Positions 1-6,564 of a DNA stretch of 12,562 nt are shown piece by piece. Below the pieces are notes generated by a model, which saw only the letters and a program-made list of their open reading frames with translations, searched no databases and was not told the DNA's origin. A program made the position numbers and the translations under genes. The stretch is from contig CALVJF010000013.1 of the NCBI GenBank assembly GCA_944331885.1, forward strand, positions 1 through 12,562, given 5' to 3'. This DNA comes from an uncultured Bacilli bacterium. Lineage in GTDB: Bacteria; Bacillota_I; Bacilli_A; RF39; UBA660. Within the stretch, counting starts at the first letter, position 1. Each line of letters opens with the position of its first letter.

Positions 1-1
1 T

Positions 2-367
2 TTTTATAAGGATGTTATTGTTGGAATTGTTGATGCTTTGGATTGTCTAAATGAATCTGATTATGAAACATTTTTGGAATCATTAAATTCGCCATTTTCG
101 CAATTTTATTTTAATTTAGCTCGTAACGAAAGAGATATAGGAACTAAAAGCTTTCATGAATATATATCGAAAGCTCATTTGAGCATTGATGTAAGAAAAG
201 CTAATCGTAAAATAGTGACAAAATTGTATAAAAATCGTTCAAGAAATATGAATTATGGAGAATATGCTTTGTTTTTAGCAAAATATGTAAAAGATAATAT
301 TGTTCCACGTCTAGGAAAAAGAAAGAATAAAAGGAAAAAAACTAATTTGAAATTGGAGATAAAATAA
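2..367 (+). CDS. 3' end of an unrecognised gene (partial)
   Basis: The open frame runs in from the left edge without a stop, so the TTG at 38 is probably internal and only the last 121 residues are visible. The visible part looks alpha-helical and mixed-charge, with a very basic tail (KRKNKRKK followed by a few residues before the stop). I see no transmembrane segment or catalytic motif. The basic tail would suit binding to nucleic acid or to an acidic surface, but that is only inference. The stop codon at 365-367 sits in the loop of a terminator hairpin, so this gene ends its transcription unit. I do not recognise the family and assign no function. Confidence 0.72.
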   Translation, partial: FYKDVIVGIVDALDCLNESDYETFLESLNSPFSQFYFNLARNERDIGTKSFHEYISKAHLSIDVRKANRKIVTKLYKNRSRNMNYGEYALFLAKYVKDNIVPRLGKRKNKRKKTNLKLEIK

Positions 368-384
368 ATTTTTATCTCTTTTTT
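355..384 (+). terminator. Intrinsic terminator across the stop codon
   Basis: GAGATAAAA (356-364) pairs perfectly with TTTTATCTC (370-378) around a 5-nt loop containing the TAA stop. A run of six T follows (379-384). The 5' arm therefore encodes the last residues of the upstream gene. Confidence 0.78.
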
Positions 385-385
385 G

Positions 386-394
386 TGGTACAAT
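386..394 (+). promoter_or_regulatory. Extended -10 promoter for the 411 gene
   Basis: TGG precedes TACAAT (389-394), which is an extended -10. No good -35 is visible, because the upstream region is the T-tract of the preceding terminator. The predicted start near 401 coincides with the SD AGGTGG. Confidence 0.5.
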
Positions 395-410
395 GGTTTT
401 AGGTGGTAAA

Positions 411-1103
411 ATGAAAAAAGTAGTTGTTGGAATTATATTTGTAATTTTAGTGGGAATTGTATATTTAGTTAGTACTGATTTTAGTGAAGAAGCTAAATTA
501 AAAAAAGAGATAGATTCTGTTAATAATTTAATGAGTAGTGATAATATTGATTATGAAACACTTAGTAATAAGCTAATTGTCAATGTTACTGAAGGAGATT
601 ATTTACTAGTGGAAAAAGCAGTAAAAAATTATTTAAAAGACGTAATAAACAATTCTTATGATATGGCTCAATTATTAAATGATGGCTCTATAGAAAATAT
701 TTTAACTGTTGATAATTATGAAAATGATGGCCCTGATTTTAAAGATACTATTGCATATATAAATGATACTAGGGAAGAATTCAAGTCACTAAAAGATAAG
801 ATTTTAGCTAATTTTGATCGTGATGAAATAATGGAATATATAAATAATTATAATTTAGATGATTATTATGTTGATTTATATGAAGAGTTAGTTTTTGGCG
901 ATGAAGCCGATGATTTAAGTAACACTACTATTACTGATGATATTGATGATATGATTGAATTGTTAAATGTACAAGAAAAAGTAATTAATTTTTTAAAGGA
1001 TAATAAAGGAAATTGGAAAATTAGTGGAGATAATATTTCTTTTAATAGTAGTAATTTAGAAGATAAATATAATGATTTATTAGGCGAATTGGAAGATATT
1101 TAG
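411..1103 (+). CDS. Hypothetical membrane-anchored acidic protein
   Basis: I chose ATG 411 because AGGTGG (401-406) lies 4 nt before it. The in-frame ATG at 393 overlaps the -10 element and would have no SD. The product is about 230 residues. A short basic MKK start leads into a hydrophobic stretch (about residues 4-21) with no Cys lipobox, so it is a signal anchor or uncleaved signal peptide. The rest should be outside the membrane and is strongly acidic (many Asp, Glu and Asn) and helical, with little sequence complexity. I see no catalytic motif and do not recognise the family. A cell-surface role is inference from the topology only. It is preceded and followed by terminator-like hairpins, so it is probably monocistronic. 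Confidence 0.8.
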   Translation: MKKVVVGIIFVILVGIVYLVSTDFSEEAKLKKEIDSVNNLMSSDNIDYETLSNKLIVNVTEGDYLLVEKAVKNYLKDVINNSYDMAQLLNDGSIENILTVDNYENDGPDFKDTIAYINDTREEFKSLKDKILANFDRDEIMEYINNYNLDDYYVDLYEELVFGDEADDLSNTTITDDIDDMIELLNVQEKVINFLKDNKGNWKISGDNISFNSSNLEDKYNDLLGELEDI

Positions 1104-1112
1104 CCTTTTTTT
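1082..1112 (+). terminator. Weak terminator overlapping the stop codon
   Basis: AGGC (1082-1085) pairs with GCCT (1103-1106), and GAAT (1086-1089) with ATTT (1098-1101), with one bulged A (1102) and an 8-nt loop. A T-run continues to 1112. The stop TAG (1101-1103) lies in the 3' arm. The helix is only 8 bp, so the call is moderate. Confidence 0.45.
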
Positions 1113-1113
1113 G

Positions 1114-1141
1114 TTGCCTTAAGATTAAATATATGTATAAT
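1114..1141 (+). promoter_or_regulatory. Sigma-A-type promoter for the 1168 gene
   Basis: TTGCCT (1114-1119), a 16-nt spacer, and a perfect TATAAT (1136-1141). The predicted start is near 1148, about 20 nt before the start codon. Confidence 0.55.
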
Positions 1142-1167
1142 ATTTTACTAATAAATGGGGTGTGAAT

Positions 1168-2220
1168 GTGGAAAATGTAGATAAAAAATTGGTTTTAGAT
1201 TATGTTTGCGGTAATGAATTAGATGTAAATTGCGAAGACTTAGAAAATAATCCTGCTTTTATGTTGGAAGTTTTACGCTTTACAAAAGATTCAAGGATGT
1301 ATCGTTTATGTAGTGATGAAGTAAAAATTAATGCGGATTTTGTTTTAGGAATTTTAGAGATTTTTAAGCATGATGATAATTTTAGTGAAGAAGTATTTAT
1401 TTATTATTTTGAAAATGCTGAATATTCTTTAGATTATTTAAATACAATTGCCATTTGTGCTGAAAAGTATCACTTGCCTGTTGCTGCTTTAAAAATGATG
1501 GCGTATTTTACAACCGAACAAGCTAGAATTAATGCAGTTCAATTTGGAATTGATGATGAAGAGGAAAAAAGAGAAATAGGATTAGGATTTGCTATATTTG
1601 AGGATGAGTATGCGGGTTATCCAGATATTTTAGGCTATTTTGCGAAGCATTTAATTGAAAGTCATTTTGAATTTAAACCAAATAATTATTTAGAAAGTTT
1701 ATTACATGAAAGGTTTCGTACGCAAGATGATTTAATAAATTGTGGTATTATCAATTTTTTGATTAATTATATGCGTGAATTTGATATATATTTAGCAGAT
1801 TATTTGAGTGTTCACCCTGAATATTTAAATAGTTTGGCTAAAAAAATTAGAAGAATAATAAAAAATTGGGATAATTATTTAGAAAGTTTAAATTTTCGTC
1901 GAGTAAGAATTGTTTGTAAAGCAATAGAAGAATTTTTAGAACAGGATATTTCTTTGCTTGTAAATTATGAAGATCATTTTAAACAGTTAGTTGAAGAAAG
2001 AGGACTCGTTAGATTTTTTGAAAAAGAATTTGATTTTTCAACAAAAGATGGATTTATTAATAGGGGAGATTGTTTAAATTTTAGTGAAATTAGATTTAAA
2101 AGAGAAATAGGTAAATTACTTGATGAGTTATTTGCTAAAGATGTAATTCAACAGCAAAAAGATTATTCCGTAGTAGAAAAAACGGGTGGTGCCGTTTTAT
2201 ATTATATATTTGATAATTGA
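1168..2220 (+). CDS. Hypothetical helical protein, possibly DUF4116-like
   Basis: The start is GTG 1168, five bases after GGGGTG (1157-1162). The in-frame GTG at 1162 overlaps that SD, so it is less likely. The product is about 350 residues and appears soluble, with no signal peptide or membrane segment. It seems almost entirely helical. The N-terminal part (about residues 25-70) has the rhythm of DUF4116-type repeats (NPAFMLEVL, then a SDEVKINADFVLGILE unit), but I hold this resemblance loosely. The middle is rich in Leu, Tyr, Asn and Glu, as in helical-repeat scaffolds. No catalytic motif is visible. The gene ends with TGA, which helps show that TGA is a stop here. Its stop codon is shared with the -35 element of the next promoter. 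Function unknown. Confidence 0.8.
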   Translation: MENVDKKLVLDYVCGNELDVNCEDLENNPAFMLEVLRFTKDSRMYRLCSDEVKINADFVLGILEIFKHDDNFSEEVFIYYFENAEYSLDYLNTIAICAEKYHLPVAALKMMAYFTTEQARINAVQFGIDDEEEKREIGLGFAIFEDEYAGYPDILGYFAKHLIESHFEFKPNNYLESLLHERFRTQDDLINCGIINFLINYMREFDIYLADYLSVHPEYLNSLAKKIRRIIKNWDNYLESLNFRRVRIVCKAIEEFLEQDISLLVNYEDHFKQLVEERGLVRFFEKEFDFSTKDGFINRGDCLNFSEIRFKREIGKLLDELFAKDVIQQQKDYSVVEKTGGAVLYYIFDN

Positions 2221-2245
2221 CATTTTATTTTTTTCATGTTAGTAT
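2217..2245 (+). promoter_or_regulatory. Near-consensus promoter of the leader/attenuator operon
   Basis: A perfect TTGACA (2217-2222), a 17-nt spacer, and TAGTAT (2240-2245) with TGT just upstream (extended -10). The -35 overlaps the stop codon of the preceding gene. The predicted start is near 2252, immediately before the leader ORF's SD. Confidence 0.85.
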
Positions 2246-2265
2246 CCCAATTAAGGAGAGATATT

Positions 2266-2328
2266 ATGAATTATATGTTTAATATGCAACATCATCATAA
2301 TAGTCAACACTTGTTAATACGACATTAA
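2266..2328 (+). CDS. Histidine-rich leader peptide (20 aa)
   Basis: A 20-codon ORF starts at ATG 2266 behind a strong SD, AAGGAGAG (2253-2260), and a near-consensus promoter. The peptide reads MNYMFNMQ-HHH-NSQ-H-LLIR-H. Five of 20 residues are His, including three consecutive CAT codons at 2290-2298. Its features are those of an amino-acid-sensing leader peptide: it is tiny, strongly initiated, loaded with one amino acid, and followed by alternative RNA hairpins and an intrinsic terminator before the first structural gene. HisL of enteric bacteria is the classic parallel (a run of His codons), but the sequences are not otherwise alike. It is not an MccA-type microcin precursor, since it does not end in Asn and no MccB is nearby. 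Its last nine codons include the first arm of the attenuator. Confidence 0.72.
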   Translation: MNYMFNMQHHHNSQHLLIRH

Positions 2329-2419
2329 ATTTGTTGTAGGCACAAGTGTTCTTTGTGATGCTTGTTGCCTGTATTTTATAAATTTAAAGACTATACGGGT
2401 AAAAGCGTATAGTTTTTTT
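2306..2419 (+). promoter_or_regulatory. Transcription attenuator with four alternative pairings
   Basis: Four overlapping helices can be drawn. A:B pairs AACACTTGT (2306-2314, inside the leader ORF) with ACAAGTGTT (2342-2350), 9 bp perfect. B:C pairs 2335-2346 with 2361-2373, 12 bp with two G-U pairs and one bulged T. C:D pairs TTGCCTGTAT (2365-2374) with ATACGGGTAA (2393-2402), 10 bp with two G-U pairs. D:E is the terminator. Each neighbouring pair is mutually exclusive. If A:B forms, C is free to pair with D and the terminator is prevented (readthrough). If a ribosome reaches the leader stop codon it covers A, B pairs with C, and the terminator forms. A ribosome held at the first His codon (2290) would leave A largely exposed and so favour readthrough, which fits induction by shortage of charged tRNA-His. 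The pairings are seen in the sequence; the switching logic is inference. Confidence 0.62.
2386..2419 (+). terminator. Intrinsic terminator of the attenuator
   Basis: ACTATACG (2390-2397) pairs perfectly with CGTATAGT (2406-2413) around an 8-nt loop. The helix can extend into the A-rich and T-rich flanks (2386-2389 with 2414-2417). Seven T follow (2413-2419). It stands 23 bases before the S51-like gene with no other promoter between, so it must be bypassed for expression. Confidence 0.85.
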
Positions 2420-2441
2420 GTATTTGGAAGGAGTTAATTAA

Positions 2442-3842
2442 ATGATGAGTATGGTAGCTGGTAGTTTGCCAGGGATTGTAACACGTAATGAAAATAGAAG
2501 AATTAATAAAGAGGGGATTAAGGATGAATTTTTAGTTATGTATATAAGTTTAATATATAAACTATTTAAAATTAAAAAAAATTTAAAAGATATCAAAATT
2601 TTATATCTAGGAGGGTATTTAAAAGAGGAGAATAATAATACCGGTAAATTATATTTTAGAGCATTAAATTATTATTTTAAAACATTATTTGGTGAGGAAA
2701 TGCAAATTGATAATTTTACAATATTAGATCAAGATTTAATTAATAGCGATGCCGTGAAAGTACAGGAATTATTAAAAGAAGCTGATTGTTTATTTTTAGG
2801 TATAGGTGATGATCAATTATTAGGTAGTGCTTTTACTAGTTTGGCAGATTCAGGAATAAATGTTAAAGCTTGGGTTGAAAAGAATAATATAGTTGTTTTA
2901 AGTGCTTGTGCAGGTAGTGTATTGAGCGCTAAAAATATATATGGTAGTAAATATGATAGTTTTTATCATGGAAGAACTGAATTTGATTATCCTGAAAGTT
3001 ATGAGGGAGTGGCTTTAAATATTTTTACAATGGAAGCTAATTTATTTCCAGAGAGAAAAACAAAGGAGGAAAATCGAGAATTTGAAAAGGCGTGTTTATT
3101 GCCAGATAGTTTTAAAAAACGCTTTTTTGGATGTAAAGCTGATAGCTTTATGTTTATGAGTGGTAATATTGGTTATGGTGTTGGTGAAATATATTTATTT
3201 ATCGATGGCGAGAAATACTTAGTATGTGAACATAATAAAATGGTAAATTTAACTAAACTTAATGAATTGGTAAGAGTATATAACTTAAGTAAAAGTTTAG
3301 ATATTAAAGAGAAAATACTGGAGATTATAACTAAATTAAATTCTGAGACAATGTTAAATATTTTAAATAATGATGCTCTTTATGCTTTCAGATATAGAGA
3401 AACACTACAAGAAAATAAGAGAAGAGTTAGAAGAAGTATTTTAGAATGGCAGTTACTGAGTGATTTGAGAAATTTATTTTATAGTAGTGGCTGTGTTGAT
3501 AAAAATAGTTTAGATGTTGATGCATTGGTTATACAAGCAATGAATTTAGAAAGCAATGATGATTGGGAAATATATTTAAAATATAAATTAATTAGTTTAG
3601 TAAAAAAATATATTAATTACTATGATAATGAAAAAGAGTTTTTTGCCGATTTGTATGAGTTAATGATGGAGATAGTTAGTAGCGATCAAATAATTGTTTA
3701 TTATTTTATTACTTGTTTTTCTTCAAGATATGATAATGCTAAAATGAAGAGATTGTTACAGGCTACTGGAATTGAATGTCAAAGAAAAGTTAATGCTTTA
3801 AGTAGTAATAATAAATTATTGTGGAGGAATGAAAATGTTTGA
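2442..3842 (+). CDS. Peptidase S51 / class I amidotransferase-like protein with altered catalytic residues
   Basis: ATG 2442 (or the adjacent 2445) follows the SD GGAAGGAG (2426-2433). The product is 466 residues and has no signal peptide. Residues about 50-265 resemble the S51 fold (aspartyl dipeptidase PepE, cyanophycinase): a first strand ending ILYLGGYL, an ADCLFLGIGDD segment, then a nucleophile-elbow sequence LSACAGSVLS. In S51 enzymes the elbow is G-x-S-A-G with Ser as nucleophile; here C156 occupies that place (S-A-C-A-G). The usual catalytic His in a P-H-Y/F context appears replaced by Glu (E204, in LFPER). A helical region of about 190 residues (about 275-466) follows, which typical S51 peptidases of 210-290 residues lack. 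It could be a Cys-dependent hydrolase or amidotransferase-like enzyme, or a non-catalytic sensor. It overlaps the next gene by 8 nt, so the two are probably co-translated. Family call fairly firm, activity uncertain. Confidence 0.75.
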   Translation: MMSMVAGSLPGIVTRNENRRINKEGIKDEFLVMYISLIYKLFKIKKNLKDIKILYLGGYLKEENNNTGKLYFRALNYYFKTLFGEEMQIDNFTILDQDLINSDAVKVQELLKEADCLFLGIGDDQLLGSAFTSLADSGINVKAWVEKNNIVVLSACAGSVLSAKNIYGSKYDSFYHGRTEFDYPESYEGVALNIFTMEANLFPERKTKEENREFEKACLLPDSFKKRFFGCKADSFMFMSGNIGYGVGEIYLFIDGEKYLVCEHNKMVNLTKLNELVRVYNLSKSLDIKEKILEIITKLNSETMLNILNNDALYAFRYRETLQENKRRVRRSILEWQLLSDLRNLFYSSGCVDKNSLDVDALVIQAMNLESNDDWEIYLKYKLISLVKKYINYYDNEKEFFADLYELMMEIVSSDQIIVYYFITCFSSRYDNAKMKRLLQATGIECQRKVNALSSNNKLLWRNENV

Positions 3843-4713
3843 AAATTTAAAGTATGGAGATGAGATTAGAATAATATGTCCTTCAGGGAGTTTTACTAAA
3901 AAAGATAAAATAATTGTCGATAAAAATATAAAACTTTTGAAAGAGGCTGGTTTTAAGGTAAGTTTAGGTAAATATGTTTATGATATTGATGAAGATTTTA
4001 AATGTGCTGCGCAGTCGTTAAGAATTAAAGATTTAATGGATGCTTTTTTAGATAAAAATGTTAAAGCTATAATATGTGGTAAAGGAGGATTCAATGTTAA
4101 TCAACTATTGCCTAATATAAATTATGAATTAATTAAACAAAATCCGAAAATAATATGTGGATTTTCTGATAATACGGCTTTATTAATTGCTATATATACC
4201 AAGTGTAATTTTGCAGTATATTTAGGCCCTAATTTTTTACAATTATTTGATAATAACAATTGGCAATTATTTAAAGAATGTGTAATGAATAATAATTATT
4301 TGCCACAAAATAATATGTTTATTTCTGATACTAAGGAAATGAAAGGAATTATACTTGGAGGAAATTTATGTACGTTAAATTTATTACAAGGAACAGAATT
4401 TTTATGTGAGAAAAAAAAGGTTATATTATTATTGGAAGATGATGATAATTATAAAGAAGGAGCTTTTTATCGTGAGTTTACTCGTAATTTAACTTCTTTT
4501 TTACAATGTAATATCTGGCAAGTTGTTGGTTTAATTTTTGGTAGTTTTAGTAATTCCTGTTTCATGACTGAGGATAAGATAAAAAATATGTTGAAATTTT
4601 TAAATATAAAAGAAGATATCCCGGTAATAATAAACTTTGATGTAGGTCATAATGGTTTAATAAGAACTATAAAGCTTGGTGATTTTATAAGTTTACAAGA
4701 ATTTGACAAATAG
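3835..4713 (+). CDS. Peptidase S66 family (LD-carboxypeptidase / MccF-like)
   Basis: I chose ATG 3835 because GGAGG (3823-3827) is 7 nt upstream; the ATG at 3829 directly abuts the SD. The product is 292 residues, near the usual 300 for S66. Family features are clear: an N-terminal GDEIRIICPSGSF, a KGGFN turn, GFSDNTALL with nucleophile S111, ILGGNLCTLNLLQGTEF, LLLEDDD with E201, and VGHNG with H272. Spacing of the Ser-Glu-His triad matches the known family (about 115/217/285 in LdcA). Members either trim the terminal D-Ala from cytoplasmic murein tetrapeptides or, like MccF, cleave aminoacyl-nucleotide antibiotics of the microcin C type. There is no signal peptide, so it acts in the cytoplasm. 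It overlaps the S51-like gene and shares its attenuator. Sequence alone does not separate the LdcA role from the MccF role. Confidence 0.9.
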   Translation: MFENLKYGDEIRIICPSGSFTKKDKIIVDKNIKLLKEAGFKVSLGKYVYDIDEDFKCAAQSLRIKDLMDAFLDKNVKAIICGKGGFNVNQLLPNINYELIKQNPKIICGFSDNTALLIAIYTKCNFAVYLGPNFLQLFDNNNWQLFKECVMNNNYLPQNNMFISDTKEMKGIILGGNLCTLNLLQGTEFLCEKKKVILLLEDDDNYKEGAFYREFTRNLTSFLQCNIWQVVGLIFGSFSNSCFMTEDKIKNMLKFLNIKEDIPVIINFDVGHNGLIRTIKLGDFISLQEFDK

Positions 4714-4731
4714 TGAATTGTATGTTAGCAT
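4703..4731 (+). promoter_or_regulatory. Promoter for the 4758 gene
   Basis: A perfect TTGACA (4703-4708) inside the last codons of the S66 gene, a 17-nt spacer, and TAGCAT (4726-4731) with TGT before it. No terminator is visible between the S66 gene and 4758, so readthrough from the operon is also possible. Confidence 0.72.
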
Positions 4732-4757
4732 ATTTGTCTATGAAATGAGGGGATTAT

Positions 4758-5723
4758 ATGATGTATGGTTGTTTACCATCAGAAGAACAAGATTTAAACG
4801 AACAAGAAGAATTAGAAAGTGTAGAAGTAAAGCCGAAAAAAGGTAAAAAATTGGCAGTAAAAGTTGGTGCTTTTGTGCTTGCTGGTTCTATTGTTGGTAG
4901 TATTGTTGCTTGGGATTATTTTAATAGTAACGTTAATGTTGATGTACCTTTAGAAGACATTGTTGCCGAACAAAGTGAAGAAAGTGTTTTAGATGAAAAA
5001 ATAGCTGAAAATGATTCATTTAGTTTTGATAAAATAAATGAATTAGAACATTATGTATTAATATCTAATCGTTTAGCAGAGATGGATTTAAATTCGGTAT
5101 GTGAAGGAATGAAAGCATTAACTGATGAGGAAAAGCAAGAGGTAGAAGCTTATACAATATTGGATATTGAAAAAATGCTTAATGATATAGATGAACTAAA
5201 TGTAGCTGAATTCAATGATGAATTAGCTAAGGATGCAATATTAAGAAAATTAAATTATGTACAAGGAATAGTTAATAGTCGTTTACAAAAAGATGGCAAT
5301 AAAGTATTAGAAGAATTTGGGAAACTATTTATTAAAGTTTGTGCTACTGATGCGTGTGATTTAGGAGTTGAACAAGTTGATTCATTTGTTTTTGCTGATG
5401 ATGCTTTTAAAAATGAAGAAAATACTGATATTGGTTTAACTTATGCAGATCAAGTTACAGGAAAGACGTATGACTTTACTATTGCTAGATCTTGTAATGC
5501 TTTACGTGATGTTGTAGCTAATATTACTGCATTAAATAATTTTCAAAATGAAGATGGTGTTTATAATAAGGATTATAACGATTTAGTTTTAGAAACAATT
5601 AATCTTTTCAAGTTAATGCTTGGTAATGATTATAAAGCTGATAATCGAAAAATTAAAGCTGAATTTAATAATCGAGAAGTAGCTAATAATTTATATCAAT
5701 TAGTTTTAAAGCCAGAAGATTAG
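4758..5723 (+). CDS. Hypothetical single-pass membrane protein
   Basis: There are two adjacent in-frame starts, ATG 4758 and 4761, behind GAGGGGA (4747-4753). The product is 321 residues. The first 30 are acidic then Lys-rich, followed by one hydrophobic segment (about residues 32-54, with a GxxxG-like small-residue pattern). This suggests a short cytoplasmic tail and a large outer domain (N-in/C-out). The outer part is acidic and helical, and contains a closely spaced Cys pair (CATDAC) that could form a disulfide outside the cell. I see no catalytic motif and do not recognise the family. Its third-position composition looks slightly less AT-extreme than the upstream peptidase genes, by eye only. 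It has its own promoter and a strong terminator, so it is probably monocistronic. Confidence 0.82.
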   Translation: MMYGCLPSEEQDLNEQEELESVEVKPKKGKKLAVKVGAFVLAGSIVGSIVAWDYFNSNVNVDVPLEDIVAEQSEESVLDEKIAENDSFSFDKINELEHYVLISNRLAEMDLNSVCEGMKALTDEEKQEVEAYTILDIEKMLNDIDELNVAEFNDELAKDAILRKLNYVQGIVNSRLQKDGNKVLEEFGKLFIKVCATDACDLGVEQVDSFVFADDAFKNEENTDIGLTYADQVTGKTYDFTIARSCNALRDVVANITALNNFQNEDGVYNKDYNDLVLETINLFKLMLGNDYKADNRKIKAEFNNREVANNLYQLVLKPED

Positions 5724-5747
5724 GATTTTTAATAAAATCCTTTTTTT
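5722..5747 (+). terminator. Intrinsic terminator
   Basis: AGGATTTT (5722-5729), a 4-nt loop, and AAAATCCT (5734-5741): an 8-bp perfect stem followed by six T. It begins inside the stop codon of the 4758 gene. Confidence 0.88.
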
Positions 5748-5760
5748 GTTGAATAATAAA

Positions 5761-5769
5761 TGATATAAT
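5761..5769 (+). promoter_or_regulatory. Extended -10 promoter for the XRE gene
   Basis: TGA followed by a perfect TATAAT (5764-5769) is a full extended -10. The -35 position is only the terminator's T-tract. The predicted start near 5776 is the first base of the SD GAGGA. Confidence 0.68.
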
Positions 5770-5787
5770 TTTATTGAGGATGGAAGT

Positions 5788-6483
5788 ATGAATCAAGAAA
5801 AAATAGGAAAATTTATTTTGGAACAACGGAAAAAAATGGGAATTACTCAAGCAGAATTGGCTGCTCAATTAGCTGTTACTAGTCAGGCCGTTTCTAAGTG
5901 GGAGCGAGGATTAGGAATTCCGGATATTGAGATTTTAAAAAAATTAAGTGAAATTTTTAATGTAGATATAGACGAATTATTAGAAGGAAATAAGAAAAAT
6001 AAACCTAGGAGTGGAAAGAATATTTTAATTATTGCAATAGTTATTTTTTTAGGAATTTTAAGTATTGTGATAGTTGGAAGTTTTTTAAAAAATAATTATA
6101 TATTTAATTCTATTGTTACTGATAGTGAAATTTTTAGTATTAATGGAGTTATTACTTCTTATAAGGATAGGCAGTCGATTTATATATCAGAAATAGATTA
6201 TAAACTAGATAATGATAATATTTATGAATATTTGGAATGTTTTTTAATTGAAAATCTAAATGGTAGTGAACAAGAAATTGCTACATATGTGACAGAAAAA
6301 AATAGTGATAAAACATTTAATGATTTATTGAAAGAAGTGGAATTTAAAATTGGCAATTATACTTCAATGTGTCGAAATTTAGAAGAATATAAAGTATATA
6401 TAAATATTAAAGCTTATAAGGAAGATGGAAGTTTTGATATTTTTCAAGTACCATTAAAATTAGTTGATGATTGTAATGATTAA
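5788..6483 (+). CDS. XRE-family regulator with membrane anchor and outer domain
   Basis: ATG 5788 follows GAGGA (5776-5780). The product is 231 residues in three parts. Residues about 5-67 form a classical XRE/Cro-cI helix-turn-helix; the ITQAELAAQLAVTSQAVSKWERG stretch (split here as ITQAELAAQLAV and TSQAVSKWERG) is highly typical. Residues 78-100 are a clean hydrophobic segment after a basic KNKPRSGK patch, so the DNA-binding domain stays inside. Residues about 101-231 form an outer domain with no recognisable motif and two Cys near its middle and end. This layout suggests a one-component membrane-bound regulator that senses something outside and acts on DNA inside. The targets are not visible; the neighbours at 4758 and 6565, with separate promoters, are candidates by position only. 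XRE call firm, sensing role inferred. Confidence 0.9.
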   Translation: MNQEKIGKFILEQRKKMGITQAELAAQLAVTSQAVSKWERGLGIPDIEILKKLSEIFNVDIDELLEGNKKNKPRSGKNILIIAIVIFLGILSIVIVGSFLKNNYIFNSIVTDSEIFSINGVITSYKDRQSIYISEIDYKLDNDNIYEYLECFLIENLNGSEQEIATYVTEKNSDKTFNDLLKEVEFKIGNYTSMCRNLEEYKVYINIKAYKEDGSFDIFQVPLKLVDDCND

Positions 6484-6524
6484 ACGGAAAGTTTAGTTAA
6501 TTAAACTTTTCGTTTATTTATTTT
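6482..6524 (+). terminator. Terminator after the XRE gene
   Basis: A 14-bp stem (6482-6495 with 6502-6515, one G-U pair) with a 6-nt loop starts inside the stop codon. The tail ATTTATTTT is an interrupted T-tract, so termination may be incomplete. Confidence 0.7.
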
Positions 6525-6537
6525 GGGAAATATATTG

Positions 6538-6546
6538 TGTTATATT
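6538..6546 (+). promoter_or_regulatory. Extended -10 promoter for the sulfotransferase gene
   Basis: TGT followed by TATATT (6541-6546), with no convincing -35. The predicted start near 6553 is the first base of the SD GAGGTGA (6553-6559). Confidence 0.58.
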
Positions 6547-6564
6547 GGATTTGAGGTGAAAGAA

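Noticed and set aside
393..410. ATG 393 as the start of the membrane-anchored protein
   Set aside because: It lies in the -10 element. ATG 411 has a well-spaced SD and gives a proper MKK signal-anchor start.
1162..1167. GTG 1162 as the start of the helical protein
   Set aside because: It overlaps the SD GGGGTG, which is correctly spaced for GTG 1168.
2266..2328. MccA-type microcin C precursor peptide
   Set aside because: It ends in Arg-His, not Asn, and no MccB-type adenylating enzyme is nearby.
2246..2441. T-box or other metabolite riboswitch
   Set aside because: No T-box consensus (AGGGTGGNACCGCG-like) or known riboswitch core is visible, and the start is only about 14 nt before a strongly initiated small ORF.
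5683..5868. Minus-strand frame of 61 codons
   Set aside because: It runs across a terminator, a promoter and two real genes, has no SD, and is low-complexity sequence typical of the antisense of AT-rich genes. The same holds for minus-strand frames at 7732-7938, 9947-10138, 10984-11223 and 11717-11992.
6523..6564. TTG start giving a 14-residue longer sulfotransferase
   Set aside because: This stretch contains the extended -10 promoter and SD of ATG 6565 and would have no SD of its own.
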